Assembly (NCBI GenBank): GCA_900548625.1 | Contig: URLO01000021.1 | Span: 1-32,170, forward strand | Source of the DNA: an uncultured Eubacteriales bacterium | Lineage (GTDB): Bacteria > Bacillota > Clostridia > Oscillospirales > Oscillospiraceae | Length of the DNA stretch: 32,170 bases | Direction of reading: 5' to 3' | In this document: piece after piece, positions 1 to 7,205 of the stretch | Position numbering within the stretch: position 1 is the stretch's first letter | Layout of the letters: every line of letters starts with the position of its first letter | Position numbers and translations under genes: made by a program | Notes under the pieces: model-generated | The model's database searches: none | Told to the model about the DNA's origin: nothing | Seen by the model: the letters and a program-made list of their open reading frames with translations, nothing else

Positions 1-58
1 TTCCTGCGAAAAAATGTCTTGCACAGCGCGAAAATTCCTCGCTGCCGGTCACATTTTC

Positions 59-77
59 AGTTTTCAGATACACCCTA
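59..77 (+). repeat. Single copy of a 19-bp repeat arm
   Basis: The 19 bases AGTTTTCAGATACACCCTA are identical to the right arm of the inverted repeat at 24693-24737. No matching left arm lies upstream within the window, so either the partner is outside or this is a solo arm. Bases 1-58 contain no coding signal I can support and may be the interior or flank of the same element. The copy lies just upstream of the pseudouridine synthase ribosome-binding site. Confidence 0.75.
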
Positions 78-109
78 GGATACAAAACGCATGAAGGGAG
101 GGGGCGGCG

Positions 110-1006
110 TTGCAGCTTCGGTGCACAGCCTCACGGGAGGGAAAGCTGGAGAGCTTCCTGCGGCGGGAGCTTTCGATGTCCTCGTCGCTGGTCTCGCGGC
201 TCAAATGGCAGGACGCGCTGCTCGTAAACGGCGAGGCCGTCCACACGAACCATCCGGTGCATCCCGGCGACGCGGTCGCTGTCCGGCTCGACGAGACGGT
301 CGAGGGCTTTGAGCCGGAGGAGATGGCGCTCTCCGTCTTGTATGAGGACGAGGCGCTCATCGCGCTGGATAAGCCCGCGGGGATGCTGACGCACCCGTCG
401 CCGAGCCGCAATGAGGGCACGCTCGCAAACGGGCTGCTGGCGTATTACCGCGCGAGCGGGCAGAAATGCGGCATCCATCCCGTCTCGCGGCTCGACCGTG
501 ACACGTTCGGCGTGGTGCTGCTGGCGAAAAACGCCTATGTCCACGAGAAATTCCGCCTCCTGCATCAAAGCGGCGGCATAAAAAAGACCTATGCGGCGTG
601 CGTGTTTGGCGCGCCGGAGGCGGATGCGGGGACGATCGAGCTGCCGGTCTACAAGCTCGGCGGCGGGAGCCTCCTGCGCGCGGTGGATGCGCGCGGTCAG
701 CAGGCTGTGACGGAGTTTTCGGTGCAATGCCGCTGGGCACACACGGCGCTTCTGGCGCTGCACCCCGTCACGGGGCGAACGCATCAGCTCCGGCTGCACT
801 GCATGGCGTCCGGCTTTCCCATCCTCGGCGACCCGCAGTATCATTCAGATGCATCACGCGCGTTTTCGGAGCGCTTCGGCATCTGTCCGCAGCAGCTGTG
901 CGCCGTGCGGCTGGAATTCTGCCACCCCATTACGGGCGAGGCGACCTGCATCGCGTCCAAGCAGCGCGTGCGCTGCCCGGAGGAAACTGCGGCAACTATC
1001 GGTTGA
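110..1006 (+). CDS. RluA-family 23S rRNA/tRNA pseudouridine synthase
   Basis: It isomerises uridine to pseudouridine in structured RNA, probably rRNA, in the cytoplasm. The 298-residue product has an N-terminal S4-like RNA-binding region (about 12-60) followed by the RluA catalytic domain. The catalytic aspartate is D129 in SRLDRDTFG, equivalent to the family HRLDxxTSG; phenylalanine here replaces the usual serine. Other family marks are LDKPAGMLTHPS (about 86-98) and the C-terminal GRTHQLRLH. The start is TTG, chosen because the purine-rich GGGAGGGGG sits about five bases upstream and the S4 region begins directly after it; the nearby ATG at 91 is in another frame. The length is typical of the RluC/RluD class. 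Which uridine is modified cannot be read from the sequence. Confidence 0.9.
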   Translation: MQLRCTASREGKLESFLRRELSMSSSLVSRLKWQDALLVNGEAVHTNHPVHPGDAVAVRLDETVEGFEPEEMALSVLYEDEALIALDKPAGMLTHPSPSRNEGTLANGLLAYYRASGQKCGIHPVSRLDRDTFGVVLLAKNAYVHEKFRLLHQSGGIKKTYAACVFGAPEADAGTIELPVYKLGGGSLLRAVDARGQQAVTEFSVQCRWAHTALLALHPVTGRTHQLRLHCMASGFPILGDPQYHSDASRAFSERFGICPQQLCAVRLEFCHPITGEATCIASKQRVRCPEETAATIG

Positions 1007-1054
1007 AACCGGTGGAAAGTACGCGCATTCAACCGGCGGTTGGTATGTGGAGGG

Positions 1055-1083
1055 AACCTTCGAACAACAACCGAAGGTTGTTT
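1055..1083 (+). terminator. Possible terminator hairpin after the pseudouridine synthase
   Basis: AACCTTCG (1055-1062) pairs with CGAAGGTT (1072-1079) around a nine-base loop and is followed by GTTTGAA. The T tract is short, so termination is uncertain. An alternative, mutually exclusive hairpin is AACAACC-GAA-GGTTGTT in the same bases. Confidence 0.35.
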
Positions 1084-1148
1084 GAATGAAAAACGCGGCA
1101 AGACAACTGTTGGTTGTTATGATTTTTTGAAATTCAACTGATTTTCCA

Positions 1149-1177
1149 TTGATTTTTCGGATATGCTGGCGCATAAT
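1149..1177 (+). promoter_or_regulatory. Candidate sigma-A promoter of the XRE regulator
   Basis: TTGATT (1149-1154) and CATAAT (1172-1177) are separated by 17 bases, about 75 bases upstream of the regulator's start. The spacing is ideal and each hexamer has one or two mismatches. Confidence 0.5.
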
Positions 1178-1251
1178 TTTGTCGTAAGTTGCGAGGCCCG
1201 CAAGCAAATACACCCCGTCATCCGATAAGATCAGATTTGGAGGTATCTATA

Positions 1252-2124
1252 ATGTATGAATTTGCACAGAGGATCACCACGCTCCGCAAGGCGCGTGCCA
1301 TGACACAGGAGCAGCTCGCGCAGGAGCTTGGCATCACCGCGCAGGCGGTCAGCAAGTGGGAGACCGGTCAGAGCTACCCCGACATCACGCTTCTGCCGAA
1401 GCTGGCGGAGGTCTGCGGCGTGCGCGTGGACGAGCTGCTCGGCTGCGCGCCGGAAAAGGACGAGGACGAGCCGCCTGTATGCAGCCTTCCGTGGAGCGAC
1501 GATCCCAAGACCATCCACGCCGTGCTCTTTGCCGGACATACGCTCATCGGCGCGCAGGAGGTCACAAACTGCCCCGAGGCCAGCCGCATCACATTTGAAT
1601 ATGAGGGCGAGGCGCTGAACATCGACTCCGTCTTCGCCGTCTCGGTCGACGGGGATGTGCAGGGCGGCGTCCGCGCTGGAAGCGGCGTGCGCTGCGAGAA
1701 CGTCGGCGGCGATGTGAAGGCCGGCGGCAGCGTCAACTGCGACACAGTGGAAGGGAACGTCTCCTCCGGCGGCAGCGTCAACTGCGACGGCGTGGAGGGC
1801 AGCGTCACCGCCAACGGCAGCGTCACCTGCGGCGATGTCGGCGGAAACGTCACGGCGGGCGGCTCACTGAGCTGCGGCGACGTCGGCGGCAGCGCCGTTT
1901 CGCGCGACGGCTCCGGCAAGGGGCAGAAAAAGCGCCGGAGCATTTCCTTCAGCTTTGACGGAAAGAAGTTTGACACCCGGCAGTTCGAGCGTACCATGAA
2001 CGAGCTCGGTCAGCGGATGGGGCAACTCGGCAGAGAGTTCGGCGAGCAGGTCGAAAAGACCTTCAACGCCGCAGGCCCCGGCGAGGACGCGGACCTTGTG
2101 GATCTGGACGAAAAAAAGGAATGA
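1252..2124 (+). CDS. XRE-family regulator with Cys-containing 15-residue repeat domain
   Basis: This is a predicted DNA-binding transcription regulator of 290 residues. Residues 5-63 form a Cro/C1-type helix-turn-helix (TLRKARAMTQEQLAQELG, then AVSKWETGQSYPDITLLPKL). A linker and an unassigned region (70-133) follow. Residues 135-217 consist of about five 15-residue units of the form G-x-V-x-x-G-G-S-V-x-C-x-x-V-x, with cysteines at 148, 163, 178, 193 and 208, exactly 15 apart. This suggests a short right-handed beta-helix of bactofilin or polymer-forming type (inference). The C-terminus (226-290) is charged and probably helical. The start is the ATG preceded by TTGGAGG; an in-frame upstream extension lacks a ribosome-binding site and is not HTH-like. 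Its target genes are unknown; it stands alone between rluA-like and pta. Confidence 0.85.
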   Translation: MYEFAQRITTLRKARAMTQEQLAQELGITAQAVSKWETGQSYPDITLLPKLAEVCGVRVDELLGCAPEKDEDEPPVCSLPWSDDPKTIHAVLFAGHTLIGAQEVTNCPEASRITFEYEGEALNIDSVFAVSVDGDVQGGVRAGSGVRCENVGGDVKAGGSVNCDTVEGNVSSGGSVNCDGVEGSVTANGSVTCGDVGGNVTAGGSLSCGDVGGSAVSRDGSGKGQKKRRSISFSFDGKKFDTRQFERTMNELGQRMGQLGREFGEQVEKTFNAAGPGEDADLVDLDEKKE

Positions 2125-2179
2125 TTTCCGCTGCTTTCCGCGGCGGAGCGGACACGGCGAAAAATTTTCTCAGAAATGG

Positions 2180-2208
2180 TTGAGTCCTGCGGAAAATCGT
2201 TGTATACT
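2180..2208 (+). promoter_or_regulatory. Promoter of pta
   Basis: TTGAGT (2180-2185), a 17-base spacer, then TATACT (2203-2208). It lies 48 bases upstream of the pta start codon, and GGAGG follows at a normal distance from the ATG. Confidence 0.7.
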
Positions 2209-2255
2209 ATCCTCAGAAATGTGCGGATATCCGCAAAATTGGAGGTATACATATC

Positions 2256-3272
2256 ATGTTTACGAAACTGCTTGATGCGCTCAAGACCACGCGCCGCACC
2301 ATCGTCTTCACCGAAGGCCATGACGCCCGCATTCTGGAGGCCGCCAGCCGTCTTCTGAAGGAAGACCTGATGGACGTCATCCTGATCGGCAGCGAGGCCG
2401 AGGTCAAGGCTGCCGCCGAAAAGGGCAACTTCTGCATCTGCAAGGCGCAGATCATCGATCCTGCTACCTACGCAGGCATGGATGAGATGGTCGCCAAGAT
2501 GGTCGAGCTCCGCAAGGGCAAGATGTCCGACGAGGAGTGCCGCGCGGCGCTCGCAAAGGGCAACTACTTCGGCACGATGCTCGTGAAGATGGGCAAGGCT
2601 GACGCACTGCTCGGCGGCGCGACCTACTCCACCGCGGACACCGTTCGTCCGGCGCTCCAGCTCATCAAGACGAAGAAGGGCGCGCATCTGGTCTCCTCCT
2701 CCTTCATCCTGTTCCGCAAGGACAAGGACGGCAACGACGAAAAGTACTGCATGGGCGACTGCGCCATCAACATCGACTATCCCGACACGCTCGACAAGGC
2801 CACCGGCGAGGTCGTCTTCTCCGGCGCGCAGAAGCTGGCGGAGGTCGCCGTTGAGTCCGCACACACCGCTGCGTTCTTCGGCATCGACCCGAAGGTCGCG
2901 CTGCTTTCCTTCTCCACCAAGGGCAGCGGCAAGGGCGGCACGGTCCAGCTCAGCCACGACGCCACCATCGAGGCGCAGAAGCTCGCTCCCGAGCTTGCCA
3001 TCGACGGCGAAATGCAGTTTGACGCGGCGGTCTCTCCCGTCGTCGGTCAGCTCAAGTTCCCCGGCTCCAAGGTCGCGGGCTACGCCAACACCTTCATCTT
3101 CCCGTGCATCGAGGCCGGCAACATCGGCTATAAGATCGCACAGAGACTCGGCGGCTTCGAGGCCTACGGCCCCATCCTGCAGGGTCTGAACGCGCCCATC
3201 AACGACCTGTCCCGCGGCTGCAACGCAGACGAGGTCTATAAGATGGCCATCATCACTGCCGGCATGGCATAA
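2256..3272 (+). CDS. pta: Phosphate acetyltransferase
   Basis: It interconverts acetyl-CoA plus phosphate with acetyl phosphate plus CoA, the first step of ATP-yielding acetate formation in fermenters. The 338-residue protein is the single-domain Pta form of Gram-positive bacteria. It opens with TIVFTEGHDARILEAASRL and contains the conserved GATYSTADTVRPALQ region (about 127-141), a SFSTKGSG segment (about 219-226) and a C-terminal GGFEAYGPILQGLNAPINDL that is characteristic of Pta. The start is ATG after TTGGAGG. It is monocistronic, with its own promoter and a strong terminator. No acetate kinase gene is adjacent, so ackA must lie elsewhere. Phosphate butyryltransferase is the nearest alternative, but the C-terminal motif favours Pta. 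Confidence 0.93.
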   Translation: MFTKLLDALKTTRRTIVFTEGHDARILEAASRLLKEDLMDVILIGSEAEVKAAAEKGNFCICKAQIIDPATYAGMDEMVAKMVELRKGKMSDEECRAALAKGNYFGTMLVKMGKADALLGGATYSTADTVRPALQLIKTKKGAHLVSSSFILFRKDKDGNDEKYCMGDCAINIDYPDTLDKATGEVVFSGAQKLAEVAVESAHTAAFFGIDPKVALLSFSTKGSGKGGTVQLSHDATIEAQKLAPELAIDGEMQFDAAVSPVVGQLKFPGSKVAGYANTFIFPCIEAGNIGYKIAQRLGGFEAYGPILQGLNAPINDLSRGCNADEVYKMAIITAGMA

Positions 3273-3307
3273 TAGGTCACTCACGCGACCATTGGAAAAA
3301 CTTCGTG

Positions 3308-3338
3308 GGGATGCCGCAAAGCGGCATCCCTGTTTTCT
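3308..3338 (+). terminator. Intrinsic terminator of pta
   Basis: GGGATGCCGC (3308-3317) pairs perfectly with GCGGCATCCC (3321-3330) across an AAA loop, and TGTTTTCT follows. It lies between pta and the MATE gene. Confidence 0.85.
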
Positions 3339-3355
3339 GATTTCTGGAGAAACGT

Positions 3356-4768
3356 ATGAACATTGGAAAGTATCTGGGCGATAAGCCCTTCTGGCGCGTC
3401 ACGCTGAGACTGGCGATCCCCGTGGCGCTGCAAAACGTATTGACAAGCTCGTTCCAGCTGGTTGACACGCTGATGGTGTCGCAGCTGGGCGATGTGACGC
3501 TCTCCTCCGTCGGCATGGCGGCTCAGTGGGGCTGGCTGTGCGGACTTTTGGGATTTGGCTTGTGCTCCGGCATGAGCGTGTTCATCTCGCAGTATTGGGG
3601 CGTCAAGGATCTCAAGGGGATCCGGCGCGTGATGGGCATCGGCCTGCTGCTGGCGATGATCGTTTCACTCGGATTTCTGGGCGTCGCGCTGGCAGCGCCC
3701 GCGTGGGTCATCGGCCTGTTCAATCAGGATTCCGGCGTCATTGAGACCGGCTGCCGCTATCTGCGCATCGTCTGCTTCTCTTACCCCGCCGTCTCGCTGA
3801 CGTATCTGCTGTCCAACGTCCTGCGCGGCACGGAGCGCGTCCGGCTGCCGCTCTATGTCTCCATTGTGACGACCATTGCCAACGCCTTTGCGGACTACGG
3901 CCTGATCTTCGGCGCGTTCGGCCTGCCGAGACTCGGCGTGGAGGGCGCGGCGATCGCAACGTGCATCTCCTCGTGGCTTGGCCCGATCCTGATCCTGATC
4001 TTCTCGGCGTTTGAAAAGAACATGCTGATTGGCCCGGTGCGGGAGCTTTTCGCGTTTTCGTGGAAGCAGCTCGGCGAGTTCTGCACCCGTGCGCTGCCGG
4101 TCATGTCGAACGAAGGACTGTGGGCGCTCGGCATGATCACGCTCAACCGTGTCTATGCCAACATGGGCTATGAGTACTATGCCGGCATGACCATCTTCAA
4201 GACGTTTTCTGAGCTTGCCTTTGCGTTCTTTGTCGGTCTTGGCAACGCCTGCGTCATCATGGTCGGCAAATCCATCGGAAGCGGAAAGATCCGGCGCGGT
4301 GTGGCTGACGCACGGCGGTTTTCCGTGCTGGTGCCGCTGATGGGGCTTGTTGTGGGACTGACGATGATCGCCGCGCGGCATCCGCTCGTCTCCCTGTTTG
4401 CCATGGGCGACAATCTTTCGCCTACGACTATTTCGACGGCCTACGCCGTGACGATCTTCTGCTCGCTGGAGTATTGCTTCCGCAATATCTCTTATGTGCA
4501 GGTCGTCGGCGTGTTCCGCTCCGGCGGCGATACGCTGATGGGCATGTTCTGCGACCTCGTGAGCCTCTGGCTCGTCGCCATCCCGCTGGCGCTGCTGGGC
4601 GCCAAGGTGCTGCATGTGTCGTTCCTGGGCGTCGTGATGCTCGCGTATCTGGGCGAGGATATCCCCAAGAGCATTTTGTGCATGCTGCACTTCAAATCCA
4701 TGCGCTGGCTCAAGCCCGTCACCGCTGAAGGGCAGGCCGGTCTGGAGGAATACCGCAGCGCGGAATAA
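3356..4768 (+). CDS. MATE-family efflux transporter
   Basis: This is a cation-coupled antiporter in the inner membrane exporting drugs, toxins or metabolites. The 470-residue protein has about twelve hydrophobic segments in two halves. The N-terminal VTLRLAIPVALQNVLTSS and the following QLVDTLMVSQLGDVTLSSVG are typical of MATE/DinF proteins, and the second half repeats the arrangement (LPVMSNEGLWALGMITLNRV, about 243-262). Full length matches the family. The start is ATG after CTGGAGAAA. It lies between two terminators, so it is probably transcribed alone; I did not find a convincing promoter hexamer pair in the 80 bases upstream. The substrate cannot be deduced. Confidence 0.93.
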   Translation: MNIGKYLGDKPFWRVTLRLAIPVALQNVLTSSFQLVDTLMVSQLGDVTLSSVGMAAQWGWLCGLLGFGLCSGMSVFISQYWGVKDLKGIRRVMGIGLLLAMIVSLGFLGVALAAPAWVIGLFNQDSGVIETGCRYLRIVCFSYPAVSLTYLLSNVLRGTERVRLPLYVSIVTTIANAFADYGLIFGAFGLPRLGVEGAAIATCISSWLGPILILIFSAFEKNMLIGPVRELFAFSWKQLGEFCTRALPVMSNEGLWALGMITLNRVYANMGYEYYAGMTIFKTFSELAFAFFVGLGNACVIMVGKSIGSGKIRRGVADARRFSVLVPLMGLVVGLTMIAARHPLVSLFAMGDNLSPTTISTAYAVTIFCSLEYCFRNISYVQVVGVFRSGGDTLMGMFCDLVSLWLVAIPLALLGAKVLHVSFLGVVMLAYLGEDIPKSILCMLHFKSMRWLKPVTAEGQAGLEEYRSAE

Positions 4769-4795
4769 GCGCCGAAAACCACGATCTGAATACGC

Positions 4796-4838
4796 AAAAA
4801 GCCGCGCCCTGTCAGCAGGACGCGGCTTTTGAGTTTTT
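4796..4838. terminator. Bidirectional terminator between MATE and zinc-ribbon genes
   Basis: GCCGCG-c-CCTG (4801-4811) pairs with CAGG-a-CGCGGC (4816-4826) with one mismatch. A run of A precedes it and T-rich bases follow, so it can terminate the MATE transcript on the plus strand and the converging small gene on the minus strand. Confidence 0.8.
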
Positions 4839-4880
4839 GCCGGGCATAGTGTGTTTTGTCCGAGGTTTTTTTGACCGGCT

Positions 4881-5105
4881 TTAGTCGTTCGGGGTATCGG
4901 TGAGGACCTTGCCGATGTTCCAAAGATGCGCGGCGCTCCGAACGGAGTCGGGGCGGTCGGCGGGGGTGCGGTATTCGATGTGCACCGTATGTGCGCCGCA
5001 GTCGAGACAGGCGATGTAGCAGCACCAGCCGTTTTCGTCCTCCAAAAGCGCAGGGCCGCCGCAGATCGGGCATTCCTGTAAATCAAGATCCAATTCCATG
5101 TCCAT
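4881..5105 (-). CDS. Small Lar-like zinc-ribbon protein
   Basis: The 74-residue acidic product has two CxxC knuckles, C12/C15 in ECPICGG and C33/C36 in CLDCGA, followed by an aligned tryptophan region ending LWNIG. This pattern resembles Lar-family (restriction-alleviation) small zinc ribbons, which in Clostridia are often orphan genes of unknown role. The start is ATG at 5105 because GGAG lies nine bases upstream; an in-frame TTG at 5120 would overlap that ribosome-binding site. It has its own near-consensus promoter and converges on the MATE gene. There is no restriction-modification gene nearby, so restriction alleviation is not supported here. A structural zinc-binding role is the most that can be said. 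Confidence 0.7.
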   Translation of the reverse strand: MDMELDLDLQECPICGGPALLEDENGWCCYIACLDCGAHTVHIEYRTPADRPDSVRSAAHLWNIGKVLTDTPND

Positions 5106-5140
5106 AAAACAACGCTCCAATTCAAAATGATCGTACCCAT

Positions 5141-5169
5141 ACTATAGTGCAAAGTGACCGGCGCGTCAA
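5141..5169 (-). promoter_or_regulatory. Promoter of the small zinc-ribbon gene
   Basis: Read on the minus strand: TTGACG (5169-5164), a 17-base spacer, then TATAGT (5146-5141), 36 bases from the start codon. Each hexamer has one mismatch to consensus. Confidence 0.75.
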
Positions 5170-5196
5170 TATCGCGATGCGCGGTTTGCGGACGCT

Positions 5197-6438
5197 TTAT
5201 GACGCCGGAAGGCTCTGCGCCAGCAGCGCGCACCACGTATCCGGCGGGAGCGTGACGCTGCCGGGGTCGTCAAACTGATAAAAATAGGCGCGCAGGAACA
5301 CGTTGCCGCGCCGGATGAGCACCGTGGGGAAGTGGAGCGTGCTCTCATAGGCGACGGCCTCATCGGCCTCGAGCGCGGGCGCGTCAAGCGGACGGTAGTG
5401 CTCCTGAGCCCGGTCATACCGCCAGCACTCCTGCAAGAGCCGGTGCGCAAGCCATGGGGCGGCGGCCTCGACGTAGTCGATGTACAGCCCGCCGCGCAGC
5501 GCCGTTCCGTCGGAGCGGGAAAAATCGGCGACCTCGTGATACGAGATGCAGCGCGGTGCGAGCCAGTCGCTGTGATCCTCCACGCTGTTAAAGCGCAGGC
5601 CGCGCATCGTCTCCCAGCGGGCTGTGACCGCCGCACCGTCAAACGCGGCAAGCTCGCGCATCGTTGCAAAGGGAAGCTTGCCGTCATATTCATCCAGCGG
5701 CACAAGTCCCGTGTCCATGATGCGGTCGCTCCACACATGGAGCAGACAGACGGCCAGCGCGAGCGCCAGCAGAAGGCGCAGCGCGTTTGCCGCGTGGTAG
5801 CGCGCGGCGCCCTGCCGCCAGTTTTTCGTGTGTGCGGGCGTCAGCCCCTGACGGAGCTTTTTCTGAAAACGGCCCAGCACGGTGAGCGCGCGGACACTTC
5901 GGACGATCTCCCAGAGGACGAGCACCGTCAAAAGCGCAAAACGCCACGTCCCGAGTCCCAAAATGGTCGTGAACAGTCCGGCACGCAGAAAAAGCAGGGG
6001 ATACAGAACGGTCCAGACGAGCAGAGAGACCAGATCGGAAGCAAGGCGCTTTTTGACGGCGTTCAGCGCCAGCGCCTGCACCTTCGGGTCGGTGTTCAGC
6101 TCGCGTGCAGAGGGATCGGCGGAGCGGTAGATATAAAACTGCCCGTGCCTTGCGACATATTCCCAGCGGTACTGCGCGCACAGCTCCACCTGTGCCTCGT
6201 CCGGCTCGCCGCCGTCCTCAGACCAGAGGCTGGCGTGCTTCTGCGCGGCCTCCAGCCGGTATTTGACGCGCGTGGGCGCGGTTTTCTCGAATGCGGCAAA
6301 GCCGGCGAAGAAGCCGTCCGCCTCCAGAAGCAGCCCCTCGCGCGCAAGGTCGGTGAGCCATGCCTCTGTGCCCTCGACGTCATAGCTCGGGCAGGGCGGG
6401 CGGCGGTAAACGGTGCGGGTGTGTGCTTCCTGCGCCAT
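5197..6438 (-). CDS. DUF2812 domain membrane protein
   Basis: This is a predicted inner-membrane protein of unknown function, 413 residues. The N-terminal half (about 15-130) matches the DUF2812 pattern: an early PSYDVEGTEAWLTDLAREG, then VKYRLEAA and YRWEYVARHGQFYIYRS. Hydrophobic stretches near 140-190 and around 225-245 are probable membrane segments, and the C-terminal part looks soluble. The gene follows padR, and the two genes nearly abut: the PadR stop overlaps an ATG at 6444. I chose the second ATG at 6438, seven bases after GGAGG; the first is only one base from it. DUF2812 proteins are very often encoded beside PadR repressors, and the pair is usually taken as a stress- or compound-responsive unit. 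The function itself is not established. Confidence 0.85.
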   Translation of the reverse strand: MAQEAHTRTVYRRPPCPSYDVEGTEAWLTDLAREGLLLEADGFFAGFAAFEKTAPTRVKYRLEAAQKHASLWSEDGGEPDEAQVELCAQYRWEYVARHGQFYIYRSADPSARELNTDPKVQALALNAVKKRLASDLVSLLVWTVLYPLLFLRAGLFTTILGLGTWRFALLTVLVLWEIVRSVRALTVLGRFQKKLRQGLTPAHTKNWRQGAARYHAANALRLLLALALAVCLLHVWSDRIMDTGLVPLDEYDGKLPFATMRELAAFDGAAVTARWETMRGLRFNSVEDHSDWLAPRCISYHEVADFSRSDGTALRGGLYIDYVEAAAPWLAHRLLQECWRYDRAQEHYRPLDAPALEADEAVAYESTLHFPTVLIRRGNVFLRAYFYQFDDPGSVTLPPDTWCALLAQSLPAS

Positions 6439-6440
6439 CG

Positions 6441-6767
6441 TCATGCCTCCTTTGCCTGCGCGCTCTGGCGCTCTGCGTCAGTGAGACAGCGGCGCAGGCG
6501 CAGAAGCTCCGCGTCATAGGCGGCAAGCCCCTTTTCGGTGATGGCGTAGGTGCGCTTGCGGCCATCGACTGCCGTTTCGCGGATGTATTTTTCCTTTTCA
6601 AATTTGGCGAGGATGGTGTAGAGCGTGGCTGGGCCGGGCTGCACCCGGCCGCCGGTGCAGCGGGCGATGTATTCTGCGGCGTCCGCGCCGCACATCTCAC
6701 CCTCACGCAGCGCCATGAGAACATAGAACATCGACTCGGTCAGAAGCTCCATTGCACGCTTCGGCAT
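6441..6767 (-). CDS. PadR-family transcriptional repressor
   Basis: This is a 108-residue winged-helix regulator. The N-terminal LTESMFYVLMALREGEMCGADAAEY is replaced in function by the usual PadR helix pattern (L-T-x-x-x-F-Y-x-L-x-A-L). The recognition helix and wing (PGPATLYTILAKFEKEKYI, then GRKRTYAITEKG) are diagnostic of PadR, and a C-terminal helix would form the dimer. Ribosome binding is by AAAGGA. It is the first gene of a two-gene minus-strand operon with the DUF2812 gene. A palindrome overlapping its promoter suggests negative autoregulation, as is common in the family. The inducing ligand is unknown. Confidence 0.92.
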   Translation of the reverse strand: MPKRAMELLTESMFYVLMALREGEMCGADAAEYIARCTGGRVQPGPATLYTILAKFEKEKYIRETAVDGRKRTYAITEKGLAAYDAELLRLRRCLTDAERQSAQAKEA

Positions 6768-6796
6768 TTGCGGTCATCCTTTCATATCGTTATATG

Positions 6797-6813
6797 ATAT
6801 CGAATGACGATAT
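6797..6813. promoter_or_regulatory. Candidate PadR operator
   Basis: Perfect inverted repeat ATATCG-AATGA-CGATAT. A further ATATCG half-site sits at 6784-6789, 13 bases away in direct orientation. The palindrome touches the padR -10 box and covers the expected transcription start, the usual place for a repressor site. Confidence 0.65.
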
Positions 6814-6840
6814 TATAAGGCGCGGACGCACCCGTGTCAA
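6812..6840 (-). promoter_or_regulatory. Perfect-consensus promoter of padR operon
   Basis: Read on the minus strand: TTGACA (6840-6835), exactly 17 bases, then TATAAT (6817-6812). Both hexamers match the sigma-A consensus at all six positions. Confidence 0.85.
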
Positions 6841-6921
6841 GATATGCGGCGCAAACCGTCATGCTGCACAAGAAGCCGGAGGGCGGATGTGCAGAATTTA
6901 TGATTTTCGCGAAATCCGCTA

Positions 6922-6951
6922 TTGACAACCGGCAATGAAATAGATTATAGT
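6922..6951 (+). promoter_or_regulatory. Promoter of the glycine cleavage operon
   Basis: TTGACA (6922-6927), an 18-base spacer, then TATAGT (6946-6951). Transcription would start about 35 bases before the glycine aptamer. Confidence 0.75.
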
Positions 6952-6993
6952 GGATTAGGAATGAGCGTACAACTCAATACAGCCGGATGAAAC

Positions 6994-7153
6994 GGTCAGG
7001 AGAGTGCGCGCCGGATGCGGCGTGCCACCGAAGGGGCTCGCGCAGGGAACTCTCAGGTACCAGAACTGATCGCGGACGGGACTCTGGAAAGCCGCAACGC
7101 GGCACCGACGAAGCAATCCCCGATGGGAGAATCTTTCAGGTCATGTAACAGAG
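6994..7153 (+). ncRNA. Tandem glycine riboswitch
   Basis: Two consecutive glycine aptamers. In the first, GAGAG (7000-7004) pairs with CTCTC (7050-7054) and encloses the conserved CCACCGAAGGGGC core near 7024-7036. In the second, CTCTG (7082-7086) pairs with CAGAG (7149-7153) and encloses GCACCGACGAAGCAA near 7102-7116 and a TTTCAGG element. Both contain the characteristic ACCGA-GAAG core. The closing CAGAG of aptamer 2 is also the 5' arm of the terminator hairpin. Glycine binding should therefore block termination and switch the downstream catabolic operon on. Confidence 0.9.
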
Positions 7154-7184
7154 CGCGCCTTCAACTGGTGCGCTCTGCTTTTTT
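7149..7184 (+). terminator. Riboswitch-controlled intrinsic terminator
   Basis: CAGAGCGCGCC (7149-7159) pairs with GGTGCGCTCTG (7167-7177), 11 bp with one G-U pair and a seven-base loop, followed by CTTTTTT. Its 5' arm overlaps the P1 strand of the second glycine aptamer, making the two structures mutually exclusive. Confidence 0.88.
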
Positions 7185-7205
7185 ATGAGTATTAAGGAGG
7201 ACATT

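Noticed and set aside
1654..1902. 45-base near-repeats as a minisatellite or CRISPR-like array
   Set aside because: They encode the in-frame 15-residue protein repeats of the XRE regulator, with no unique spacers.
7185..7205. In-frame ATG upstream of the chosen start of the GcvT-GlyA fusion
   Set aside because: It directly follows the terminator U tract and has no ribosome-binding site; GGAGG sits five bases before the ATG at 7206.
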